Below the pieces are notes generated by a model that searched no databases, was not told where the DNA came from, and worked only from the letters and a program-made list of their open reading frames with translations. A stretch of DNA of 64,000 bases, taken from the NCBI GenBank assembly GCA_026075535.2, contig AP026545.1, positions 1,674,001-1,738,000 on the forward strand. Direction: 5' to 3'. Both the position numbers and the translations under genes were made by a program. Position 1 is the first letter of the stretch; the number at the start of each line of letters is the position of its first letter. Below, one piece after another: positions 43,443 through 53,923 of the stretch. Source of the DNA: Tricholoma matsutake (taxonomy: Eukaryota; Basidiomycota; Agaricomycetes; Agaricales; Tricholomataceae).

Positions 43443-44342
43443 TAGTCCCCTCCTCCTCGCTGTCTCCTGCTAGCCCCATCATTTGCTGCTGTTGCTGTCA
43501 TTGTTTGTCATCCTCTTTTGCGTTCAGCTTGCCTTCTTGTTGTCCCATCTCATTGTTGTCTTGTGCCCTGCCCCCTTGTTCATCATCATGGTAGTCAGTA
43601 ATTAGTATCTAAAAATGGTTGTTAGTAAAAACAAAAAGAAATGAGAACTGGAAAAAAAACCTACCTATGGCCCAAGAGACATTGTCAACATCTCTTGGGC
43701 CTCTTTTTCATTCCCTTTTCCTCCTGTCGTGGCCTGAACATTGTCATCATCGTGCCATGCCCATTGCCATTAGCAGCCACTCTCCCCCATGCGAGCAGTT
43801 GCTCGCACTGGCGGGGGGTGCTGGGTCATGGTCTCATCGTTGTTCCTTGTCTGGTGGATTGGTGGTCATCGTGCTGCTACAGTACAGATATAACCTATAA
43901 TTAATGAAAATATGTGTTAGCTTAAAGAAAACATGAGAAAAGAAAAAAGCAAAAACTCACCTGGGGCCCAAACAACTCTATCGTCATTTGGGCCCATTTC
44001 ATGTGCAATGCAGTTGGTATCTGTCATGTGCTGCCATGGGACCTGTGGGTGTGGGGTGTTCAGGGGGCAGTGGCAGCAGCAGGACGTGGGAGGGAGGCAG
44101 CATTGTCGAGTGGTGGTGGTGGTGGTGGTGGTGGGGATGATGAGCTGGCATCATTGTTGGTGATGCAGCTGTGTTGATTTGTCATCACAGCTGGGGTGGT
44201 ACATAGATAGATCCAACTACTTACCTGTAATGATGCTTTAGTCTAATGGTTATATTGCTGCCTTAATTGTACTTTATCATGTGACTATGAGGGTTCAATC
44301 TCTGTGGTAGCCACTGATTTTTCAGTCAATTATATAAGCAAC

Positions 44343-45032
44343 TGTCAAGAACTGTTCCTCGCCTGATCAGAACCTGCATCCATCTGACCCTTTTCCACAT
44401 GTCAAACCCGACATTTGTCTACTCCTCCCAATTTCATTCCCAGCCGCCTTGCATTGCCCACACTGCTGTGCACCAGGCCACCTTGTACAGCATCCATGGC
44501 TGCCTTCCCAAGGCTGCCATCTCTATTGCAAATTTGACTATGGATTCCTGGCTCCCACTAGATAATTTATCTATGCAGTCAAGACACTGCCACAGTCTTC
44601 ATTCCTGTTCTGCATTATTCTGGACTACAGTATTCAAGCTAGTTAGTTTTGCCTTGTATTCCTCAGTTTGTATATCGACATAGACTTGACTTTAACCTGC
44701 CAATCTAAACCTCCTTCTACTCCAACCTCAGTTCTCTAAGAGTCTGAACTCCATTCAACTTGACCTCTAGTCTCCCTCTGAAGTTCTAACCTCATCTGAA
44801 CTTAACCTAACTCCTCCCTGCATTTACCCGCACCTTCCCACTTCTACCTCCAAACCTTCATCTTGAAATTAAAACCCCAGACGAGGTGAAGGGTGCAGCT
44901 TCTTACAAGCTGAAGCCAAGTCCTTTCCATTTCCCCTCCCACAGAATCCACAATGACCCAACAACCTTCCATAATCAACACCTGCAGGGTCTGATCGGAT
45001 TCCAACAAACCTTCTAGGATCAGTTCTTAACA
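44343..45032 (+). mobile_element. solo LTR of the chromovirus family, 5-bp TSD
   Basis: TGTCAAGAAC..GTTCTTAACA, the reverse complement of the LTRs at 31503 and 38532, flanked by perfect GCAAC duplications (44338-44342, 45033-45037). It contains the CAGTTTGTATAT self-primer motif. It splits the right arm of long-TIR element 3 between its tRNA-like part and its terminus. Short ORFs inside (44399, 44869) are LTR sequence, not genes. Confidence 0.9.
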
Positions 45033-45077
45033 GCAACTCAGACTCCACTTGGATTGGGGGGGGGGGGAGTGTAAAGA

Positions 45078-46290
45078 CCTCCTTGGCAGCTAGTGGATCA
45101 AATAAGTTAGGTTCTGGAGGGGTGGTCAAATGCAAACACTTTCTCTTTGAAAGAGAGGAGGAAGGATGGCAGGAGCCAGGCAGGTGAGAAGACTGATGCC
45201 CCCCTAGTTCTCTACTGCTGCCACATAACCTATGTTACCTTTGTATGTCCCTTTGAGCATCCACACCCAGTCCCCAACAGCCAGATGACTATTAGTAGTG
45301 GAGTCATGTTGACTGAGAACTTTTGTCCAATCTACAAAATCAACCTGCCCCCAGATGATTCCCATGTCACAGTGAACTATGCCAGGAGAAAGTCACAGAT
45401 GCTGAACTAGGTCTTTGTTCATGGTCATTTCTAAGTAGACCCAGCCGTGAATGAAATTACACATAAACACAGATTGCAACTGGTGATGGGATGTCGCAGT
45501 TTGGAGAAGAAAGAAAACAATCCCTTGTTCCATGCCTAACTGGTTGATTGCTTAAGTGTTTGTCAGAGGCAATGAAGTTGACTTACCCTGCAGTGAACCC
45601 TCCACAATGGGTAGTCATGTGGCCCAGGTGATCTTGCAACTTCATCTGAGATGGTAGTGGTATAACTGATTGATGTGTTGTTATCGTCAGTTGCAGGAGC
45701 ATGCTGCTGTGCTGCACTGTGAGAGTGTTCCAAAATCCCAGCTAAAAGTTCACCCAGTCCCTCCTCCCAATTGGGATGGATCCCTCCATGAGACATGCTG
45801 CAGAGAAACACTCTGATCAAGGCTATGGACTCTGTCATCAATGAAGTTGTCTGGATTTGTGTCCATGAGAAGCAATAGCCCACCCCAGAGAATAGTAACA
45901 AACTGTGATCCCATTCCCTGCTCTCACTCTCTGAATTATTTCCATCTTCCACCCTGGCTTCAATATTTATAAAGCAGTGAATGGATCTGGGGATCTGAGT
46001 TGAATGAGTGTCATGTTCTACAACTGAATAACTCCCTATTGTACCTGGCTCATACTGGCAATTAAGGCTTCTTGTCTGTGCATAGAATCACAAAGCATCA
46101 GCTTATCATTCAGGAAAATGCCATGCGAGAGACTAGGGCTTTAATATCTATGCATAACACCAAAGCATCTGTCCTTATGACATTCTATTCATACTTTTGT
46201 GTCTTTTGACACTCTTATGGGCTTTCGTTGAACACTGTAACTTAATTTATATTCTATGCTATGACAACAAAAGAAATGAACTTACATGGG
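45078..46290. other. non-coding or decayed interval
   Basis: Plus ORF 45147-45410 and minus ORF 45563-45952 have no recognisable domain; the latter has a Trp/His-rich segment and could be part of a lost mobile-element ORF. Nothing else is supported. Confidence 0.3.
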
Positions 46291-46298
46291 GTGGACGA

Positions 46299-46529
46299 TG
46301 GTGGTTGGAGACAGAGTGGGAAGGCATGCAAAGGTGGCAGATGTTTGTTGATATTGCACGAGATGTTTGAGTTTCAGGTATTCCAGGCTTTCTAAATAGA
46401 GTTAAGGTTAGGGCTGGCCAACTTTGTTGCTGTTTAACAAGCCCAGAATATCTGAAACTCAAACATCTTGTGCAATATCAACAACATCTGCCACTTTCAC
46501 ACACCTTCCCACTCTGTCTCCAACCACCA
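46299..46529. repeat. long hairpin, ~93-bp arms, ~45-bp loop
   Basis: The left arm (46299-46391; GGTGGTTGGAGACAGAGTGG..TTTGAGTTTCAGGTATTCC) is inverted at 46436-46529 with roughly 90% identity. Any transcript would fold into a long dsRNA stem. Confidence 0.85.
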
Positions 46530-46639
46530 CCAATGATCTCCCTTGTCATTCGTTATCCACCCAAGCCTTCAAGACTCTGTGGATAGTTAGTAGAATAAAC
46601 TGGTATTTTGTCAGCAATGAACACTAAACCATCAGCCCT

Positions 46640-46970
46640 TTTTAAGGACTAACATGGATATGGCTTATCCAGTTACATAACCAGATAATAACCATATCAC
46701 AGATCCAGATCGGATATGGATAGATTGGTATGGGTATCTGGATACAATGCGGGTATATGGGTAAAACCGTAAACCTGACATTGCCAGACAATACCATTGT
46801 CACTGCCATCAACCACCACCACCACACTTTGACAATGCCATCAACCACCACCAGCACCATTGACACCACTGCCTTCCACCTTCCCACCCTATCACCACCA
46901 CTCCCACACCTCTAACCGCTGCTCCCAGCTCCACTCAGTCCCCTCTATCACCACCAGACCCTGCAAACAA
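46640..46970. other. GGATATGG-word and CACCAC-rich tract
   Basis: Degenerate GGATATGG/CCATATCC words (46650-46770) followed by ACCACCACC-rich low-complexity sequence. No ORF is supported. Confidence 0.4.
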
Positions 46971-46972
46971 TA

Positions 46973-47455
46973 GGGCAAGGCAGGGGTTACCCCTGGGTGT
47001 CAAATCTCATACCCTTACCCCTACCCCTGAACACCCTACCCTTAGGGGTAAGGGTATGGAAACATATAAGGGTTGCCAAGGGTATGGGAGGGTTTGTCAA
47101 TGGTACAAGGGTTTGGCACAAAATCAACATATTTAGAGCAAAATTCATTTGAAAAGTGTTGATAACTATTGTATTTACTATTAATATCACATATTAATAC
47201 CTCTTATTAACATATGAAAGCCATTATCATGTTGGACAATCCCAAATCTGAATTTAATTGATGAAAATCTTGAATATGAGTCTTTGTAGCTGAAGAAATC
47301 AAATGATATTCTTACATAAGCATACCCCTGGCATACCCCTGTGCCCTTAGTAAGGGTACAGGGTATGCAAGGGTATGAACTTCCAAACCCCTACCCTTAC
47401 CCCTCATACCCTTAGCCCAAAAACACAAGGGTATACCCCTACCCCTGCCTTGCCT
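46973..47455. mobile_element. MITE family C, 483 bp, TA target, GGGTA-rich
   Basis: Left end GGGCAAGGCAGGGGT and right end ACCCCTGCCTTGCCT are inverted repeats bounded by TA (46971-46972, 47456-47457). Subterminal ACCCTTACCC words are dense. Architecture parallels MITE family A (GGGCATGGCATGGGTA) but the sequence differs, suggesting sister families. Confidence 0.8.
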
Positions 47456-47469
47456 TAGCAAACAAGCTT

Positions 47470-48740
47470 TTGGAGCTACAACGTGGGCCCAAGTGATGCA
47501 ATTGTCATTGTTTGGGCCCTAAGTAAGTTTTTTTCTTCTTTGTTTCCCATTATCATGAATAACTGATTACACTTTGTTATTTTCTAGGACCTAGACTACT
47601 GGGATGACACAAGATGACACATGTCCACGATGCCCATGTAAACCCCCTCCTCCCCATCAAATGGGATGCGAGGGTGTGGATTAGGGTCAGAAGGGCAACG
47701 AGGGGCACTGGGAGACCCAGGAGGTGGGATACCCATACAGTAAGCACCTCCCAGCCCCTCGATGTGCACCACATCACTAACACCCTCCTAACCCCCTTGA
47801 CCTAGGCACTACAACCCCCATGACATGCCTACAGGCCCAGGCATGCCCAGTACCTGCCCCTCGCAGGGCAGATTGTGGGTGCTGATGCCTAGGACCCAGT
47901 GGGAGATGGCAGGGAGGAGGAACAAGGTGGCAGGCCACCACCACCACACCCATGACAGATGACATGCCACACCCACAATGGACAACACGCCACACCCACG
48001 ACCAATGTGCCACACCTGTGATAGATGATGCACCCCACCCATGATGGATGGCACACTACACACCTCTAGCCTCATGAACAGTTACTCGTGGGGTGCATGG
48101 TGCATGGAACAACAACAATAGGAGGAACGAGTGCATGGAGGGGGGCCAAACAACATGAATGATGTGTTGTTTGGGCCCCAGGTACATTTTTTTCTTCCTT
48201 AGTGTGTTTTATTCACTAACAATAGTTTCTTTCTTTAGGATGTATACGATCTACCATGCTCACCCATGAACAACACCCACTGCCACAAGCCACTGCTTGT
48301 GGGGTGGTGGATCCTATACCCCACTGCCTACAAGATGACACCCATGCCCTTGAGCAACTGCTCGTGGTGGATCCCTTACCCCCCTGCCTATGAGACGACA
48401 CCCACACTTGCAAGCAACTGCTCATGGGGTGGTGGATTCCTTACCCCACTATGAGACAACACCCATGCCCGCAAGCAACTGCTCATGGGGTAGTGGATTC
48501 CCTACCCCGCTGTCTACTCCTCCACTTAGCTCCTGTAATCAAGGGAACCTGCAATTGTGGGTCTTCTCAGATGCAGGAGCTATTGGTGAAAGATGGGTAT
48601 GGGTGCAGTAAGTGTGGCGTGGCCCATGCTTGTGTAGGCACAGCTATATATAGCTATTTTGAAACTCCACTGATATTTGACAACACATTCTTTCTTCCCT
48701 ACCCCCATGCCACCCAGGAGTTCTAGTCAGTGTGGTCAAG
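47470..48740. repeat. palindrome-rich block with two hairpin-intron modules
   Basis: Hairpins at 47485-47519 (GGGCCCAAGTGATG / CATTGTTTGGGCCC) and 48144-48178 (GGGGCCAAACAAC / GTTGTTTGGGCCCC) are each followed within 4 nt by a GTAAGT/GTACAT donor and a T-rich stretch ending TTCTAG or CTTTAG (introns 47523-47587 and 48182-48238). The sequence 47640-47770 (ATGGGATGCGAGGG, CACTGGGAGACCCAGGAG, CAGTAAGCAC) is shared with 2350-2450 and 56200-56310. Confidence 0.6.
48269..48527 (+). repeat. ~61-bp minisatellite x4 with GAGCAACTGCTC hairpin
   Basis: Four adjacent units each carry ACACCCAtgccc, a hairpin of the type CAAGCAACTGCTC, GGGGTGGTGGATTCC and TACCCC. Unit lengths vary from 60 to 66 bp. Confidence 0.75.
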
Positions 48741-49029
48741 GTTCTAGCCAATGACTAACACCTGTTAGCCATGGGAATACCCCTGGGATTCATGGTACAA
48801 CCTCAAGAAGCCAAGAAACGACACCTGGATCCCTTCCTTGCACACCATTGACAACTCCCAAGCACTCATATGTGGAATCTCACAGCCACCCTGCAGTAGT
48901 TGCATCTCCAGTCCATCATCACCAACGGAGGGAGGCTCCTGGAATTCATGCACAGACTGATCTAGAGGTTTGGAATTTACCTGATGAGGATATTATTAGT
49001 AAGTTTCCTTATACCCTGTCCCTTGTGAA

Positions 49030-51545
49030 TTTTTATTAGCTGCTTCAAGGGCAGTGTGGAGGTCTGAGGTCTATGACCACTATGATGTTTCTCTGATCCA
49101 TGAATGTGCTGAGGATGGCTCCCCACACCATCTTAATTTTGTATTTACTTGTAAAATGTATCCAACAACTCACTCCCATATGCATGCATGGAGCAAAACA
49201 TCTGGGGGAACAAGCAATCTCCAGCTTGGTGTAGCTCAGTGTAATAAGCGCCATGGGATCTCAGGCACTCAGGTTGCAAAATCTGGTCCTCCATATTCTG
49301 AGGCAGCTCATTGTGCACCTATTGCTCTTTGCTGTGTGAAGAATCACCGGCCATTGAACTCAGTACTTGATGAAGATTATAAGACAGAGGTCCAAATGCT
49401 CTGGTCTGGTATGAAAGTCCCTCATTCTATGACTGTCAGCCGGGATGTGAATGCCATGTACTTGGAGATGTCAAAGCATGTTCAGAATTATTTTCAGGCT
49501 TGTTTCCCAACTTTCTATATATTACTGTTTAATTATATGCATAAATAGGCTCTCAACAGCACCATTCATCTGGTTCTTGATGGGTGGACAGCACCAATTT
49601 TGGCTTCATATCTTGGTCTGGTAGTTGTCTGGTATGAAAATGGATTGGTCCACAAAGCAATTTTGGACTTCATTTGGCAAGATTGGTTTTTCTGTGTCAT
49701 TGCCAAAATACTCATTTATTTGTAGACTCACATCTAAACATAGTGGAGATTATCTGGCAAAGGTTGTAGCAGAATGTCTTGAACAGTTTGGACTTGACAA
49801 ACTAGTAAGAGCTATTCACTTTGTCAACTATATATAACAATTATTGTAGCTTCATGCATTATGCATGGATAATGCAAGCAATTGTGATGGTTTGGCAAAA
49901 TATCTTGCAAGGCTGATACCTTCATTTTGTGGCATGGCATCTCATGGACGATGCTTTGCACATATTATCAACTTAATTGCAAAGGTACAAACTCTGTTAT
50001 TTATATTACTGATTAGCTAATATGATATTATAATTGCAGATACTCATTTCCTTTTTTTTTCAAACCCCACAAGAAGAAAAAGGCCATCAAGGTTGCAGCA
50101 GGTGCAGTACCTCAATATGCTCAGGGTTGTGATATTCCTTTGGATGTGGTCCATTTTGAGGAAGAGTTTGTGCTTGAGGAAGGTGAAGATGAGCTGCTGG
50201 GTGAAGAAAATTGAGGAGGAGGCAATTGATACTGCTGCAATGGAGTTGGAGGATGATGGCTGTGGTGTGCATGATGACTTGGTTGTTGGTTCACTTCATG
50301 GAACAGCAATCTGGATGATGGCAGAACAAGGGGTTGTTATTGAAAAAGATGAAGAGCAGATGGCATTACAAATTTTTCCATGTGTAAGTCTTCAGTAACT
50401 TCAATTTATGATAGCTAACTGCTCAATAGGTTGCTGGACTTGCTCGCCAGGTACATGATTCTTCTACTCTGCATGAAAAGTTTGATAGACTTGTTCAGAA
50501 GGACACTGAGCTGGAAGGCAGCATAAAAATGTTGACCCAACGTGTTCTCACACAATGGAACTCTGACTTTGATGACTTAAAAGCACATATTCATTTCAAA
50601 AGTATTGTCCAGTCTCTTACTGGAGTGGCAGCAAACAAGTTATAGGCATACCTGTTGACTGATTCACAATGGAAACTAGCCGAGGATTAATTTTGGAGGT
50701 TTTTAATTTTCTGATATCTATCTCATATAAAAATTGACAGTCTCATGGTTACAGATTTTTGAAGATGCTACTAAACTTTTTTCAACATCAGAAGTACCAT
50801 TGATTGTGGATGCAGTGTCCATCTTGGAGACTCTCTGCAGGCTGTTCGTGATGATGAAGATGATGAGCTTCCCAATGTTGTCTGGGTGGCAGCACAGGCA
50901 GCACTGCTTCTCATGCATAAATACTCACTCTTATCAGCTGATTGTGAGCTATATCAAATTGCAATTGGTTGGCTGTTACCCAATTTCTGCTGAGAATTTT
51001 GCTTATTTTTTGTTTTATTTTAGTCATGTGTCCTGACCAGAAGTTAAAGTGGTTCAAAGATCATGGTTGCACTTCAGCTCAAATCAGAGACATCAAAAAA
51101 TTGGTTGTTAATCACTTTAAGGAGTCATCTGATGCTCATGAAGAATCAGCTCTAGTGGTATTTTTACTACTGTCATATAAATTGCTACTTACTAATTTTT
51201 TGCTAGCCAAAGAATAAATGGATCAAGACATCAGCTACTATATCAACACATGGACCTTCTGATAACATCACAACATATCTTTTGGATCCAGTTCTTGCAT
51301 CTGATGCAATTGCAGAGGCTGGTGGTTACATGCAATATTGGCACCAAGCAAGTGCATGTCGTCCATGCCTGGCAAAAATGGGCTCAGACTTTTGCTCTGT
51401 GCCAGGTGAGTGTACATTATTGTATGAGGTATCCAGGCCCTCACATGGGTTTTAGCTTCCTCAGTTGATGCTGAATGGGCATTTTCAAGTGGACATCTCC
51501 AGATCAGTCACCTACAGCATAACATGAACTCACCACATAGGTAAG
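49030..51545 (+). pseudogene. hAT-superfamily transposase, decayed
   Basis: A BED-type zinc-finger region comes first (SEVYDHYDVSLIHECAEDGS, FTCKMYPTTHSHMHAWSKTS, TSNLQLGVAQCNKRH). The middle has core-like stretches (HLVLDGWTAPILASYLGLVV; GDYLAKVVAECLEQFGLDKL; ALCMDNASNCDGLAKYLARL; GRCFAHIINLIAK). A later frame has MLTQRVLTQWNSDFDDLKAH. The C-terminal dimerisation region reads GGYMQYWHQASACRPCLAKM and ends SSVDAEWAFSSGHLQISHLQ. The order BED, RNase H-like core, C-terminal dimer domain is diagnostic. Stops, frameshifts and possible introns (for example near 49985 and 50030) are frequent, so it is inactive. hAT termini could not be placed. Confidence 0.85.
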
Positions 51546-52330
51546 CTACATTGTATCAAATGATACAACCTATCAAACACATACATTGTATCAAATGATA
51601 CAGGTTTGATGGATGCTGTCAAACTCACTATATAAAGTCACTATACTATATTAACCAATGACCACATTGTACACTGATTATTATACCTTACAATAGACAT
51701 GCATTAGGAATGTAATACAGACATTAGTAATGTTTGAAATGCAATGGGCACAGACATGGCCACAGACATGGGGACAGACACGGGGATGGCCACAGCATTG
51801 CCATCGGGCATGGACATGGGAATGGGAAATATTAACCTATGAATACTATTGACTGTACATTGTATTATCTGTTTTGATGGACGCTGTCGACCTCACTATA
51901 TATTTGTACATACTCTATTAGTTAACCAATGACTACATTACTACTTTACTTGCTGTACCGTACAGATGGTACAGACATTAGTAATGTTTGAAATGCAATT
52001 GCAGGGGAAGGGGACAGGGGCAGGAGTGGGAGCAGGGATGGGAGTGGGGATGGGGACTATTGACTGTATACATTGTATTATCTGTTTCAATGGATGCCAT
52101 TGAACTCACTATATATTTGTACATACTATTAATTAACCAATGACTACATTACTACTTTACTTGCTGTACCATACAGATAGATGTGCATTAAGAACATAGT
52201 ACAGACATTAGTAATGTTTGAAATGCAATTGCAGGGGAAGAGGATGGGGGCGGGGGCAGGGACTGGGATGGGGAAGTGGCACTGACATCGGGGCTTGACA
52301 GGACCACAAAAACAATGATATTACTATGTA
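51546..52330. repeat. ~170-210 bp tandem repeats plus G-rich minisatellite
   Basis: Three copies share GATGGACGCTGT..CTCACTATA, TTAACCAATGACTAC, GTACAGACATTAGTAATG and TTTGAAATGCAATTGCAGG (starting near 51605, 51872 and 52086). Between them lie GGGACAGGGGCAGGAGTGGG-type G runs capable of quadruplex formation. No gene. Confidence 0.7.
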
Positions 52331-52370
52331 CAATGTACTACTACCCACAACACTATATATACATGATGCA

Positions 52371-53923
52371 TCATTCAATGTCAGTGTCCATCATCTCATC
52401 AGGGCTAGACAACCAAGTCTCATCGACATAACTGAAGTCTGCAGGAGTGTAGATCGGCAGAGTGAAGTCTGTGGGAGGGTAGGTTGGAAAAGTGATATGA
52501 GAAGGAGTGGGGTTCTCTATCTGTGATGTGGTAATGGAATCTTCTACATCAGAATCAGCCTCGTATTCACCATTAGATCCAGTCTCTGAGGATGACAGAA
52601 AAGCATCTGCAGCATCAGATGCAGTGGGGAAAGCAGCCACATCTGTCAAAGTTGGATTGGTGGCTGGAGATGAGGAGGTAGAATTGGAAAGATAAAAGGG
52701 AGCAGCATCAAAGCCAGTCAGGGAACCTGTAGGGGAAGACAATGACTGATCATTGTTGCCCTGCCATGCCATGAGTGCCTGAAAGATGGTGGGCTGATCA
52801 GCATCACTTGACACATCGTCTTTGCCTTGCCATGCCATGGCTGCCTGAAAGGCAGTGGGCTGATCTGCACTTGACACATCATCTTTGCCTTGCCAAACCA
52901 TGGCAGTGGGCTGGCTGGCTTCTGCATCGGGCAAGGCATTGGGGATGGGAGTGGGAGTGGGAGCAGGAAAGGAAAAGGGAGTGGGAGCGGGAGAGGGAGC
53001 AGAGAGGGAGCAGGAGAAGCAGCGCAGCCAGGAGGCAATAAATCATCTGCTCCATTGCCTGATACCGTGGGTGGTCGACCATAGGCATTGGATGCAACTG
53101 TTGAGACTGTTGGTGTGCTTGACCACACCTTTCTTCCCTTTGCACCATCAGGCAGAGACAACCAATACCCAGAATGCTGTTGTTTGCCTTTGCTCTTGGT
53201 CTTCTCATTAGCACCCAAAACATCACTTTCTGTGATGTCGACACCCCAGGTCCACTTGTAGGAGCTGGGGGGAAGGAACTTCAGATGCTCAAGCTCCACC
53301 TGTGCATTTGCTGCCACCAGTTCTGATTTTCTTCTAACTGCTGTTTGCCTTGAAGGTTGCCCAGCATGTTGAGTGGGTTTTGATCCCATTGCCAAAGCCT
53401 GTGGTTCAGCCTGGAGCTCCTTCAAGGCAAGCTCATGAACTCGGTGTGATGCTGCTGCTTTCCTGACATTGGCGTTCAACACAGCATCTGCTGATGATTT
53501 GCAGCCATCTATAAACTGAAGCACATCATTCAAGAGACCCTGGAGGTTGATGCAGGATTGGCAATTGGCAGCAGGAGCAGCAATGGCTTGGGAGGTGGGA
53601 GTGGGCAAGTCAGACTCAGTGAAGTACTGCTTATGGTGATCAAGGCACTGATCCAGGGTGTCGATGCCCATAATGCTTTCTGCTGCCAGTTCACTATGAT
53701 GTCTCCACCAATGCAGGGCATATGAGGGCACTAGACTGCTTGTAAGTTCGGGGGCAACACCATCATCCAACATGGCCAAGAGGGATGGATGGAATCTGAG
53801 TGGTAGGTGGTCAAAGTTTACCTCAGCAAGACTGTCAGCCAATGAACAAACCAGGATTGGCACCTTGAACACTAGGCCGATTGATGTGGCAAAGCCAATT
53901 TGAGACATGATGCACAGCTGCAA
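52371..53923 (-). CDS. KDZ-element companion ORF, unknown function
   Basis: Two overlapping minus-strand frames (53923-52718 and 52934-52371) share a junction near 52930, inside a Pro/Leu-rich tract encoded by GGGAGTGGGAGC repeats, and are best explained as one protein with a frameshift or intron. The N-terminal half is helical (HPSLLAMLDDGVAPELTSSL; LDQCLDHHKQYF) with a CQSCINLQGLL cluster. The middle has KWTWGVDITESDVLG and KGKQQHSGYWLSLPDGAKGR. The C-terminal half has three copies of a 'QPTxFQAxMAWQGKDDVSS' repeat and an acidic tail ending DEMMDTDIE. It follows the KDZ transposase on the same strand by about 0.3 kb, so it may be part of the same transposon. No known domain is recognised. 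Confidence 0.45.

Larger units (their letters stand above)
41084..45077. mobile_element. long-TIR element 3 (no clear TSD), tRNA-like boxes in both ends
   Basis: Left end CTTTACACTCTCCCC and right end GGGGGAGTGTAAAG are the same inverted core as in elements 1 and 2. The left arm has GGACTTTGCTTGGACT words and a reversed tRNA-like unit (B box 41288-41297, A box 41349-41360). The right arm has an A box (44241-44252) and a B box (44291-44302). The interior carries a MITE, several hairpin-intron modules and GAGCAnnTGCTC hairpins. A solo LTR sits in the right arm. No convincing 9-bp duplication is found, so the two arms could derive from different insertions. Confidence 0.6.

Noticed and set aside
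44399..45135. ORFs inside 44.4-45.1 kb
   Set aside because: They lie within a solo LTR that matches the chromovirus LTRs.
46973..47455. Interstitial telomere (ACCCTTACCC repeats)
   Set aside because: Repeats are degenerate, occur in both orientations, and are enclosed by TA-flanked inverted termini, so a MITE explains them better.
52371..53923. TET/JBP dioxygenase linked to the KDZ element
   Set aside because: No H-x-D or R-x-S dioxygenase motifs are visible in the companion ORF.
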